A DNA stretch of 64,000 bases. Origin: Anaerolineae bacterium. Its GTDB lineage: Bacteria > Chloroflexota > Anaerolineae > Aggregatilineales > Phototrophicaceae. Both the position numbers and the translations under genes were made by a program. Location: the NCBI GenBank assembly GCA_017303635.1, contig JAFLCG010000013.1:1-64000 (forward strand). Reading direction: 5' to 3'. The notes below the pieces were generated by a model. It saw nothing but the letters and a program-made list of their open reading frames with translations, was not told where the DNA came from and ran no database searches. Below, piece after piece: positions 49,043 through 58,600 of this stretch (its first letter is position 1; every line of letters starts with the position of its first letter).

Positions 49043-52000
49043 ATGTTCAAGGCAGTCAACGCCCGATTTGACATTCAGAAACTCGAACGCGACCAGTTGA
49101 ACTTCTGGCGCGAAAAACGTATTTTCCAGCGCACGATGGATGAGCGCGCTGGTGGCCCAACCTATGTCTTCTACGAAGGGCCGCCAACGGCTAATGGCAA
49201 GCCAGGTACGCATCATGTACTGGCTCGTGCCTTCAAGGATATCTTCCCTCGCTACAAGGTCATGCAAGGGCATTACTGCCTGCGTGCTGGCGGCTGGGAT
49301 ACACACGGCCTGCCGGTCGAAATCGAGGTCGAGAAGGAACTTGGCATCAAAGAAAAGAAGGACATCGAGGCTTATGGCATCGCTGCCTTCAATGAGAAAT
49401 GCCGGACGAGTGTTCTGCGTTACCTCACCGAGTGGGAGAAATTCACTGAACGCATCGGCTTCTGGGTTGACCTTGATAATGCCTATGTGACCTTCGAGAA
49501 CGACTATATCCAGAGCGTGTGGTGGATTCTCAAGCAGTTCTGGGAGAAGAACCTGCTGTTTGAGGGCTATAAGGTTGTGCCATATTGCCCGCGTTGTGGG
49601 ACTGCCTTGAGCAGTCACGAGGTCTCCCAGGGCTATGACGAAGTGGATGACCCCAGCGTCTATGTGCGCTTTCCGCTGCGAGATAAGCCTGGTGTCTACT
49701 TCCTGGCCTGGACGACTACTCCCTGGACATTACCAGGCAACGTGGCGCTGGCGGTTGGCAAAGACATCGACTATGTGCAGGTGGAAGGCCCACATCCCAA
49801 AGGCGAAGGTACTGAGAATTTGATCCTTGCTGCCGCACTGCTGGAAAAAGCGTTAGTTCATCCGGAAGAGTATCGGGTGGTAAAACGCTTCAAGGGCAGT
49901 GATCTGCTTGGTCAGCACTACAATCCGCTATATACCTTTCTCCCGGTGGAGAAGGATTATGCTTATGTGGTTGCTGGCGATTTCGTTAGCACGGAAGACG
50001 GTACTGGTATCGTCCATATCGCGCCAGCCTTTGGTGCAGATGACCTGGCAGTAGGCGAAAAGTTTGGCTTGCCGGTTTTGCGAACCGTCTCGCCCGATGG
50101 TCACTTTGTGGATGCCGTCACCAACTGGCGCGGTGTCTGGTTCAAGGAGGCCGATCCTTCCATCACCCGCGATCTTAAAGAACGCGGATTGATGTACAAG
50201 TCTGGACGCTATACGCACGATTACCCGTTCTGCTGGCGTTGCAAGAACCCACTGATGTACTATGCCCGCGATACCTGGTTCATCCGTACAACTGCCTATC
50301 GGGATCGGTTGGTGGCACTCAACCAGACCATCAACTGGGTACCGGAGCACATCAAGGATGGACGCTTTGGCAACTGGCTGGATGATGTCAAGGATTGGGC
50401 GCTTGGTCGCGAACGCTACTGGGGGACCCCGCTGCCGGTTTGGCGTGATGATGTCACTGGTGACATGTTGTGTGTTGGCAGCGTTGAAGAACTCTCTGAA
50501 TTGAGCGGACGTGATTTGTCCAGCATGGATTTACATCGCCCCTATGTCGATGATGTGACTTTCCCCAACCCGAAGGGTACAGGGGGAACCATGCGCCGCG
50601 TGCCAGAAGTGATCGATGTGTGGTTTGATAGCGGTGCCATGCCGATTGCTCAATGGGGTTATCCGCGCAAGAACGGCGAGATGTTCAAAGCGCAGTATCC
50701 GGCGGACTATATCTGTGAGGCGGTTGACCAGACTCGTGGTTGGTTCTACAGCCTGCACGCCATCAGCACGCTCCTCTCCGATAGTGTGAGTTACAAGAAC
50801 GTCATCTGCCTGGGGCATATTCTCGACGAAAAAGGCGAGAAGATGTCCAAGAGCAAGGGCAACATTGTTGACCCATGGGATATCCTGAATGCTCAGGGCG
50901 CAGATGCGATGCGATGGTATATGTACACCGCCAGCCCGCCCGGTGAACCGCGCCGCTTTTCGCAGAATCTGGTGGCAGAGGTTGTCAATAAGTTCTGGGG
51001 GACGCTGTGGAATACCTACAGCTTCTTCGTGAACTACGCCAATCTGGATAAATGGTCGCCGTTGGCCGAGCAGCCGCCAGTCGCCGAACGTGATGAACTC
51101 GACCGCTGGGTGCTGGCAGAACTGCATCAACTGACCCGTGACGTGACCGCGGCCTACGAGAACTATGATGTGACGGGCGCGACCCGCCCGATTCAGGCAT
51201 TTGTCGAATCGCTCAGTAATTGGTACGTGCGCTTGAGCCGCCGCCGCTTCTGGAAAAGCGAAAACGACTCGGACAAGCAGGGTGCCTATGCCACGCTCTA
51301 CGAATGTCTGGTCACGCTCAGCAAGCTCATCGCCCCGGCGATGCCGTTCCTGAGTGATGCGCTCTATCGGAATCTGGTGAGCGAGGTCGATAAAAACGCA
51401 CCGGATAGCGTTCATTTGGCGACTTGGCCCGCTTATGACCCCGCTGTCATCGACGAAGCGCTCATCAACGAAATGCGCGTCGTCGAGAAATTGGTCAGCC
51501 TGGGGCGAGCGGCTCGTGAAGCCGCTGACTTGAAAGTCCGTCAGCCCCTTGCCAGTGCCCAGTTTGTGACCCGGAGTGTGGCTGAGGCCGATGCTGTTCG
51601 CCGTATGAGCGACATCATCGAGTCCGAGCTGAATGTCAAGTCGGTCAAGGTGCTGGAGGGAGCGGGTGAAGTCGTCACCTACGTTCTCAACCCGTTACCG
51701 GCTGTTCTTGGCAAAAAGCTGGGTAAGGACTTCCCGGCTGTGCAGAAGACGCTGCGCGAAGGAGCCTACGCTGATGTCGAACGTTGGGCTAAGGCACTGC
51801 TCAAAGGAGATGTCGTATCTGTCGAGGTCAACGGACAGGCTTTTGAGGTCACCTCGGCAGAGGTAGAAGTCAAGCAGAAATCGTCGGAAGGCTTTGCGGT
51901 TGCAGACGATGGCGGGTATCTGGCGGCAGTTGATACCCGCCTGAATGATGACCTCATCATGGAAGGGTTAGCTCGCGAAGTCGTCCGCCGCGTGCAATCC

Positions 52001-52219
52001 ATGCGGAAGGATGCTGACTTCAACATCAGCGATCAGATCGATCTCCGTTACGTTGCCAGCGAACGACTTGGCAAGGCGATCAAGAAGCATAGTGACTACA
52101 TCAAGACCGAGACCTTGGCGAAATCCATGCGGGCAGGTGAGCCTAAAGAGGAGTACCACCACGAAGAGTTCAGCTTTGATGGTGAAACACTCACCGTAGG
52201 GGTGCGGCGGATCGAATAA
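49043..52219 (+). CDS. ileS: Isoleucyl-tRNA synthetase, IleS2 type with swapped GxHH signature
   Basis: The protein has about 1058 residues, the length of the IleS2 (eukaryote-like) class. The HxGH signature of class I synthetases normally reads HIGH; here it is GTHH (residues 55-58) in PPTANGKPGTHHVLARAFKD. The KMSKS loop is intact (EKMSKSKGN, about residue 600). The CP1 editing domain (about 195-410) contains AWTTTPWTLPGNVALAVGKD and STEDGTGIVHIAPAFGADD. The anticodon-binding region and a long C-terminal domain follow. The start ATG 49043 has GGAG six bases upstream; ATG 49031 is also in frame. The GxHH form is known in some IleS2 enzymes that tolerate the antibiotic mupirocin. A terminator follows the gene. 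Confidence 0.95.
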   Translation: MFKAVNARFDIQKLERDQLNFWREKRIFQRTMDERAGGPTYVFYEGPPTANGKPGTHHVLARAFKDIFPRYKVMQGHYCLRAGGWDTHGLPVEIEVEKELGIKEKKDIEAYGIAAFNEKCRTSVLRYLTEWEKFTERIGFWVDLDNAYVTFENDYIQSVWWILKQFWEKNLLFEGYKVVPYCPRCGTALSSHEVSQGYDEVDDPSVYVRFPLRDKPGVYFLAWTTTPWTLPGNVALAVGKDIDYVQVEGPHPKGEGTENLILAAALLEKALVHPEEYRVVKRFKGSDLLGQHYNPLYTFLPVEKDYAYVVAGDFVSTEDGTGIVHIAPAFGADDLAVGEKFGLPVLRTVSPDGHFVDAVTNWRGVWFKEADPSITRDLKERGLMYKSGRYTHDYPFCWRCKNPLMYYARDTWFIRTTAYRDRLVALNQTINWVPEHIKDGRFGNWLDDVKDWALGRERYWGTPLPVWRDDVTGDMLCVGSVEELSELSGRDLSSMDLHRPYVDDVTFPNPKGTGGTMRRVPEVIDVWFDSGAMPIAQWGYPRKNGEMFKAQYPADYICEAVDQTRGWFYSLHAISTLLSDSVSYKNVICLGHILDEKGEKMSKSKGNIVDPWDILNAQGADAMRWYMYTASPPGEPRRFSQNLVAEVVNKFWGTLWNTYSFFVNYANLDKWSPLAEQPPVAERDELDRWVLAELHQLTRDVTAAYENYDVTGATRPIQAFVESLSNWYVRLSRRRFWKSENDSDKQGAYATLYECLVTLSKLIAPAMPFLSDALYRNLVSEVDKNAPDSVHLATWPAYDPAVIDEALINEMRVVEKLVSLGRAAREAADLKVRQPLASAQFVTRSVAEADAVRRMSDIIESELNVKSVKVLEGAGEVVTYVLNPLPAVLGKKLGKDFPAVQKTLREGAYADVERWAKALLKGDVVSVEVNGQAFEVTSAEVEVKQKSSEGFAVADDGGYLAAVDTRLNDDLIMEGLAREVVRRVQSMRKDADFNISDQIDLRYVASERLGKAIKKHSDYIKTETLAKSMRAGEPKEEYHHEEFSFDGETLTVGVRRIE

Positions 52220-52248
52220 CGCCTGTCTATAAACTACTACATGAGGCA

Positions 52249-52278
52249 AAAAGGGCGCATCACCATGCGCCCTTTTGC
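52249..52278. terminator. Rho-independent terminator after ileS
   Basis: A perfect 12-bp stem AAAAGGGCGCAT (52249-52260) / ATGCGCCCTTTT (52265-52276) with a 4-base loop. It has A-runs and T-runs on both sides, so it can work in both directions. Confidence 0.88.
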
Positions 52279-52470
52279 ATGAGTTTAGTTGTGTAAATAT
52301 ACTAAAGGCGCTCTCGTTTAGTGACGGCATAGGGCCGATAAACTGGCGAATTTAGTCATAAGCGTACATAATGGCTGTATGGTAGTGGCTAGTCAAGTTA
52401 ACGATATAGCCTATTATTCGCGCCATCTTGTCAATTGTCACCAAGTTGACGGGGTGGAAGGGAACCGTGC

Positions 52471-54108
52471 ATGACTGAACAATCCTCGACTACATTGCAG
52501 GCCTTAATGCAGTTTGCGTTGCCCCTTGGCACTTCGTTAGTGGCAGGTTCTCCTGAAACGACGATTACATGGGCTGTGCCAGTGCGCGCTCAACCACCTG
52601 CTTTTGCTGATATTTACGGTGGGGAATTGGCGCTGGTCTCTATGGATGTGTTGCGGGGCTACAATGCCAAGTTGACACTGACCGAAGTTATTCAAAATCT
52701 GGCCCAGGTGGGCATTCGGGCGATCGCTACTGCCGATAGTATTCCCGAGTCTATTGCGACTTTGGCGGGTGACTCGCAGATTAGCCTGCTGCAACTGCCG
52801 GATGACAGCAGTCTAGCGCGGGTGGAGCGAGCGGTCAACTCGTTGATTGTGAATTTCACTGCTCAGTTGACGCAGCGGGCGATGGAGATCCAACGTCAAC
52901 TCACCCGGCAGGCTGCCGAAAATCGGGATCTCAACAGTCTCTTACAAATTATTGCCCGCGCGACTGCCAAGCCCGTGGTGATTCATGATGAGTCTGGAGT
53001 CATGCTGGCGCAGGTCTATCCCAGCGTAGCGCGTCGGACTCAGGCGGCGATCCCAGGCCGCTCTATGCCCTACGGTCAATTTCAGACCTGGATTGAAGAA
53101 GGCGCATCGGATACAGAAGGGGCGATTGTTCCTAGTCCCCTGGGCTTTACAACGGTGCTGCGGGTGGAAAAGCGGGTGGCAGGTTATCTCTCGTTGGTGG
53201 ATAAACCTGGCCCACTGGATGAATTTGACCGGCTTGTGCTGACTTATGGGGCGGATGTTTGTGCGATTGAGCTTGCCAAGAGCAAGGCAATCGCTTTTGC
53301 GGTTGAGCAGGCCCGTGGTGATTGGGTGCAGATGTGGTTGAGTGGTACCGCTGCTGATGACGATTTGCTGACGATCCGCGCCCAACAGGCTGGATTTGAC
53401 CCGACCAGTCCCTATATGGTGGCGGTTTTTCGAGCAGCGACCCGTCAAGGGACGCCGCTGCCCCTGGAATCTCTCATTTCGTTGGTGCGGGATGATATGA
53501 CTCGCCGCCAGATTAATGGTGCAGTTGGTCAGTATGTCGATGTTATTGTCGCCATTTACCCGTTGGAGACTCCAGCGGCGGCCCCGCGAATCCGCCGCTT
53601 GGTGGACGAGGTGCGTGTACAACTCATGGGGCGGTCGGCCAGTGGATTGGTCAGCGTGGGTCTTAGCCGACCGGTGGAAAAGCTCAGCCAGTTACGTGAA
53701 TCCTACCGTGAAGCGCGGGATGCGGTGAGCATTGCGCTGGAACTGGGCGACCATGAACAGACCACCTTCTATGGCGACTTGAAACTTTTTCAATTGCTAC
53801 TGGCACTCAAGGATCGCAACCTCGATCACTTGCGACGCTTTTATCAGGATACCCTGGGCAGACTGGTGGAGCAGGATGAGCGTAAGCAAAGCGATCTCAT
53901 CCGTACTCTGAACGGCTTCTTTTCTGCCAATGGAAATCTAGCGAAGGCCGCACAGGATTTGGATGTTCACCGGAATACACTGGTCTACCGGCTGGAGCGT
54001 ATCAGCGAACTCACGGGCATGGATTTAGATGATGCCGACAACCGCCTGATTCTTCATCTGGCACTGAAGGTGCAGCGTGTGCTGGCGACACTTTCTGGGT
54101 CGGTTTAG
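52471..54108 (+). CDS. PucR family transcriptional regulator
   Basis: A 545-residue PucR-type regulator. An N-terminal PucR domain (about 8-130) includes ALMQFALPLGTSLVAGSPET and GELALVSMDVLRGY. A central GAF-like region (about 160-280, AKPVVIHDESGVMLAQVYPS) and a C-terminal HTH_30 (about 480-540: LNGFFSANGNLAKAAQDLDV, HRNTLVYRLERISELTGM) follow. PucR proteins regulate purine catabolism in Bacillus and other nitrogen functions elsewhere. ATG 52471 has AAGGG eight bases upstream. An imperfect palindrome GTCAATT...AGTTGAC lies about 30 bases ahead of its start (52432-52452 region) and could be its own operator. It shares the whole architecture with 60733-62379. Confidence 0.92.
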   Translation: MTEQSSTTLQALMQFALPLGTSLVAGSPETTITWAVPVRAQPPAFADIYGGELALVSMDVLRGYNAKLTLTEVIQNLAQVGIRAIATADSIPESIATLAGDSQISLLQLPDDSSLARVERAVNSLIVNFTAQLTQRAMEIQRQLTRQAAENRDLNSLLQIIARATAKPVVIHDESGVMLAQVYPSVARRTQAAIPGRSMPYGQFQTWIEEGASDTEGAIVPSPLGFTTVLRVEKRVAGYLSLVDKPGPLDEFDRLVLTYGADVCAIELAKSKAIAFAVEQARGDWVQMWLSGTAADDDLLTIRAQQAGFDPTSPYMVAVFRAATRQGTPLPLESLISLVRDDMTRRQINGAVGQYVDVIVAIYPLETPAAAPRIRRLVDEVRVQLMGRSASGLVSVGLSRPVEKLSQLRESYREARDAVSIALELGDHEQTTFYGDLKLFQLLLALKDRNLDHLRRFYQDTLGRLVEQDERKQSDLIRTLNGFFSANGNLAKAAQDLDVHRNTLVYRLERISELTGMDLDDADNRLILHLALKVQRVLATLSGSV

Positions 54109-54297
54109 GCGGGGTGAGTTACCTACCTGTTACGCGGTCTATATAGAGTGCTGCGGCATATGCTGCATAGGTCAGCCTGGCTCTTGAAGCTAAGGCTGAT
54201 TTGATGGTCAGTGGGGTACTAAACAGATACGGCGCAGTTGCATGAATGCCATATCTTGCAGTGTGTGGCGGGTTGGCAAGCTCCAATTGTGGTGCAC

Positions 54298-55515
54298 TCA
54301 AGTGACCAGTGTCAGCCACACAATCCCGATCAAGAGTGTCAGGATGGTGATTGGCACGCCTGCCCGCAGGAAGGCCATAAAGCCCAGATGGACGCCTCTC
54401 GTGCGGGCGACTTCAGCCACAATCAAGGTCGCAGCGGAACCCAGCAGGGTCAGGTTGCCTGCTAATGTAGAGGACATCGCCAGAGTTAGCCAGGCTTGCT
54501 GGGGATTAACCAGTGACGGGATTTCCGAGCGGAGCAACAGTACTGCTGGAACATTTGAGACCACATTGCTGAGGATGCCAGTCATCAGGCTGAGCGTGGT
54601 TACGCTCCCTTGCAACAGCGGCTGTACTAACGCAAATAATTGCTCGCTCAATCCGCTAACTTCAATCGCGCCGGTGACGACGAATAACCCCCCGAAGAAG
54701 GCAAGCAAATCCCAGTCAATCGCCAGTAGCTTTTGTGGCTTCAACCGGGAAACCAGCAGCAACCCTGCGGCAATGCAAGCCGATGGCACAATGGGCAGTC
54801 CGGCGAGGAACGCAATCATCAGCACCACCACAACCATCAAAGTCCGGTTGAGCAGTGGTTTGAAGGTGCGTGGTTCCTCGATAGCGATGGTTGGCAAGGT
54901 GCCGCGAAACTCCCCCGGATAACACACCAGAATCACCACCCAGCAGATAACTAACCCAACCACCGCCACTGGCCCTAAATATGCCAGAAACGTCAGAAAA
55001 GGGATTCCACTGGATTGCCCGATGATGAGATTCTGCGGGTTGCCGGTGATGGTCGCCACTGAGCCGACGTTAGCGGCTGCCCCCAGCCCAATCAGATAGG
55101 GTAGGGGATCGCGCTTGAGCCGCAGTGTCAAATCCACCACGAATGGTGTGAACAGAATGCAGACCGGATCATTCAGGAAAATCGCGGAGAGGATGCCGGA
55201 TGCGGCAATTACGAGCGCCAGCAACATGCGCGGTGTGCGGGCCAAGCGCAACACCTGGGCACCGATCAGATCGAAGAACCCTGCCATCCGCAGATTGGCG
55301 TTGATGACCATCATCGCGCCCAGCAGCAGGATCGTCCCCAGGTCAATGTGGCTATAGGCTTGCTGTTCATTGATTGTGCCGACCAGCACCAGCAAGGCAG
55401 CTCCAACGAGTGCAATAGTGGCGCGGCTCATACGTAAACCGGGGATGCGCCCGATGGCGACCCCGGCATATGTCAGCAAGACGATGATGGTGGTGACGGT
55501 TTGTTGAGTAGTCAT
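54298..55515 (-). CDS. IT-superfamily anion permease (ArsB/NhaD/SLC13-like)
   Basis: A 405-residue protein of about 11 hydrophobic helices. Hallmarks are ATITGNPQNLIIGQSSGIPF (like the NP-x-N motif of the IT superfamily), FLNDPVCILFTPFVVDLTLR, and near the end NVVSNVPAVLLLRSEIP and STLAGNLTLLGSAATLIVAE (second half of the repeat). Family members carry arsenite, sodium/proton, citrate or dicarboxylates. Placed between a PucR gene and gltB, it may serve nitrogen or organic acid uptake, but its substrate is unknown. ATG 55515 starts only 12 bases after the T-run of the gltB terminator and has no clear ribosome binding site. Confidence 0.85.
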   Translation of the reverse strand: MTTQQTVTTIIVLLTYAGVAIGRIPGLRMSRATIALVGAALLVLVGTINEQQAYSHIDLGTILLLGAMMVINANLRMAGFFDLIGAQVLRLARTPRMLLALVIAASGILSAIFLNDPVCILFTPFVVDLTLRLKRDPLPYLIGLGAAANVGSVATITGNPQNLIIGQSSGIPFLTFLAYLGPVAVVGLVICWVVILVCYPGEFRGTLPTIAIEEPRTFKPLLNRTLMVVVVLMIAFLAGLPIVPSACIAAGLLLVSRLKPQKLLAIDWDLLAFFGGLFVVTGAIEVSGLSEQLFALVQPLLQGSVTTLSLMTGILSNVVSNVPAVLLLRSEIPSLVNPQQAWLTLAMSSTLAGNLTLLGSAATLIVAEVARTRGVHLGFMAFLRAGVPITILTLLIGIVWLTLVT

Positions 55516-55527
55516 GTTTATTCACAC

Positions 55528-55551
55528 AAAAAAGAGCGCCCCGCGGGACGC
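55528..55551 (-). terminator. Rho-independent terminator of gltB
   Basis: On the minus strand a 6-bp GC-rich stem (GCGTCC / GGGCGC, plus positions 55536-55551) with a CGCG loop is followed by TTTTTT. It lies between gltB and the anion-permease start codon. A weaker stem CCGCTGA/TCAGCGG (55578-55604) precedes it. Confidence 0.75.
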
Positions 55552-55631
55552 CCTGAGCGTTCAACCCACCTTCTCGTCCGCTGACCCCGAAGGCAGATCA
55601 GCGGAAGGAGAAAGGGAGCAGACGGTAGTAA

Positions 55632-58600
55632 TCAGTTCTTGCGGTTGGGTGTGCAGATCTTGACGAAATGCTCCGCCGGGTACTGCATCAGGTCATAGAG
55701 ATGCCCGGCAGCATCAGCCTGATTGTTTACTTCAAGGGTTTGGATGTAGATGTTCATCAACTCACGGACATCATCAATGCCGCGTTCATCCATCGGGAAA
55801 ATGTCCACCATTGCCCCATCGGCCAGGCGGTTGCGAATAGCGTCGATGGTGAGGTTCATCTCTGGTTGGACGCGCTGATAAATGACGCCACCAGACATAC
55901 CGGCACACATCCAAGGGCCGGGGTCACCGAGGATGACTACACGTCCTGAAGTCATGTATTCGCAGGCATAGCCCTTCAGGTTGGCACGAGCTGCCAGCCC
56001 GCCCAGTTCATCCCGCAGTGGTTCCTTGATTTCGCCACCGAAGATGATGTCAGCCCCGCTCAGGCGGATACAAGCGCGGGTATCCGCGTTACCCTGCACA
56101 ATGAACTGACCACCCTGAGCACCGTAAGCGAAACTCTTGCCGACTGAACCATCGAGCCGTTGACCATTGTGGTTCAATCCCTTGAGGATCGTAACTTTGC
56201 CACCACGGGCACACTTGGCAACGCCGTCTTGAGCTCCGCCTTCTACCAACACATCCAGCGGTGCATCCATGAAGGCGGCCAGCCCGTTGCCGGGGATGGC
56301 CGAGTTGCTAAAGTTCAGGTGAACGGCTTCGATCAGATCCGCATTTTCAAAGTCACCCCGCTTAATCGCGCCGGAAAGATGCGTACCCAGGGCGCGATCC
56401 ATGGCCTGTACCTGCTCGTCATCATAAGTGACTTCGGTATCACCAGTACGCACTTCTTCAGCAATTGTTGAAGTGATCTGCTTGCTGATGATGTTGCGCG
56501 GTCGGTTCAGGCGGCGGCCCACGCCCGGTTGTAATTCACGGGTTTGGTTCTTGGGTGCCCGCTTGAGTAGCGGCGTGAGATCCAGCCGATCAGACATGGC
56601 GATCTGTTCGAGGTAATCGGTGCGCCCTACCAGATCCTGGACACGGCGGACGCCCAGTTTGGCTGTCCACTTGCGGATGTCATCGGCCAGCATGTAAAAG
56701 ACGTTGCAGATGCCATCGACCGCCTGCTCGTAGACGCGCGGCTCAAAGTGCTTGATGCCTTTGTTTTGTGCTTCTTCCTTTGTGCGGATGTGGGTAGTAA
56801 TGCCCACATGGCAGGTGCCTTCATGACATTTGCGGCAGATGGTACAGCCGACAGCAACCATCGCCAGGGTGCCGAAACCGACCCGGTTTGCGCCGAGGCA
56901 GAGCATTTTGACAACATCCCGACCGCTTTTCATACCGCCGTCGCACCACAGTTCGACATCATCGCGCAGGCCACTTTCAGAGAGGGCGCGGTGGGCGAGC
57001 CAGACACCGATTTCTGCTGGGAGGCCGACATGTCGGAGGGAATGGGCACGGGCCGCACCAGTACCGCCATCGTAGCCGGTGATATTGATGATGTCGGCAC
57101 CGGCTTTCGCTACGCCAACGGCGATCACGCCGACGCCAGGAACGACCGGGATTTTGACTGAGACTTTTGCATGGGGATTGGCGGTCTTCAGTTCGTCGAT
57201 GAGTTGCGCCAAATCTTCAATCGAGTAGAGGTCATGATTATTGCTGGGCGAGATCAGGTCGACACCGGGAGCGGTGTGCCGGGCTGCTGCGACCTGTTCG
57301 GTGACTTTGTAACCGGGCAATTGCCCGCCTTCGCCCGGTTTGGCTCCCTGACCAATCTTGATCTCCAGGTAGTTACAGGAGTTCAGGAATTCGATATTCA
57401 CACCAAAGCGGGCTGAGGCGATTTGATTACCACGATTACGCGGGTAACGGCCCATCACCTCCGGCAGTTCGCCGCCTTCGCCATTCACACAGATGATGTT
57501 GAGCTTATAACCCGCTTCACCGTAGGCCTTGTAAGCCAGTTCCCCCTGTGAGCCAAAGGACATGGCTCCGATGACTACCGGCATCGAGTGTTCGCCGATG
57601 CTGATATCGACTTCATCGGGATCAATCGCGTTCTCATTCTCGCGCAGGCCAATGACATGGCGCAGCGCGACTGGAATCTCATCTTCCAGTTCCATCAATT
57701 CGGACGTGTATTCTTCCAGTGACAGTTCACCGTGGGCAACGTCTTCAACCTTCTTCCACATCTTGGGGTAGAGGCGGTCTGCATTGGCGAGTTTGCCGGT
57801 GATTTCGCCGCGTAATTCGGCGGCGCGTGATCCAGCGTCAACCTGCATAGCATCCCAGGTTAGGCCACGAGCTTCTGAACCAAAATAGTTGGGCGTGCCG
57901 AGGTAGCTGGCGACACTGTTCGACAGACCAATGGAACTGAAAGAATGCCCGTAGCCACGCAATTCGTGGCATCCGATCGTGGAGATCACTTTTTCAATGC
58001 CGCCACTAAGAGCCTTAAGGGTGCCTCCCAATTGCTTGATGATCTTCTCTGGGGTGAGGGCATCCTTTGATGGTTTGGGAGCCATACCCAAGGTGACTGC
58101 ATAGAGGGCATAAGGCAGGACGGCATTGGCTCCCAGCGCCACAATCAACGCTAGGTCATGAAGGTCGCGCAGCGAGCCTGAACGTACCACTAACCCGACC
58201 TGACGACGCAGGTTGGGGCGATCATCACTGTTCCGCAGCGCCTGGTCAATGGCGGAGACGGTCAGCAATGGATCCAGCCAGTGAGTCTGACCTTCAAAGA
58301 CTTCTGTATCATCGAGCACGATACATTGGATGCCCTCACGCACTGCATTCACTGAGGCTGTCTGCAAACGATTGATGGCTTGCTCGATGCCTTCATCCTG
58401 CGCGGCTGTCATCTGGAAGACGGCTAAACGATCACCATAGAGGTCGAACAAGTCCTCAATCGTGACGGTACCGTGTTTTTCAGCAACGCTTCGTACGCTA
58501 TCGATATCGACTTCCGCCAGACCGCCCAGGATTAGCGGTGTGTCGATGCTGATGAGTTGGGCATCGGGGTTGGGCGCTTCGGTCAAGGCCGGACGCGGGC

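Noticed and set aside
50531..51415. Minus-strand frame of 294 codons opposite ileS
   Set aside because: Shadow frame without ribosome site or recognisable motif.
54119..54319. Minus-strand frame of 66 codons after the anion permease
   Set aside because: It overlaps the permease end, has no ribosome site and no motif; the gap is probably non-coding.
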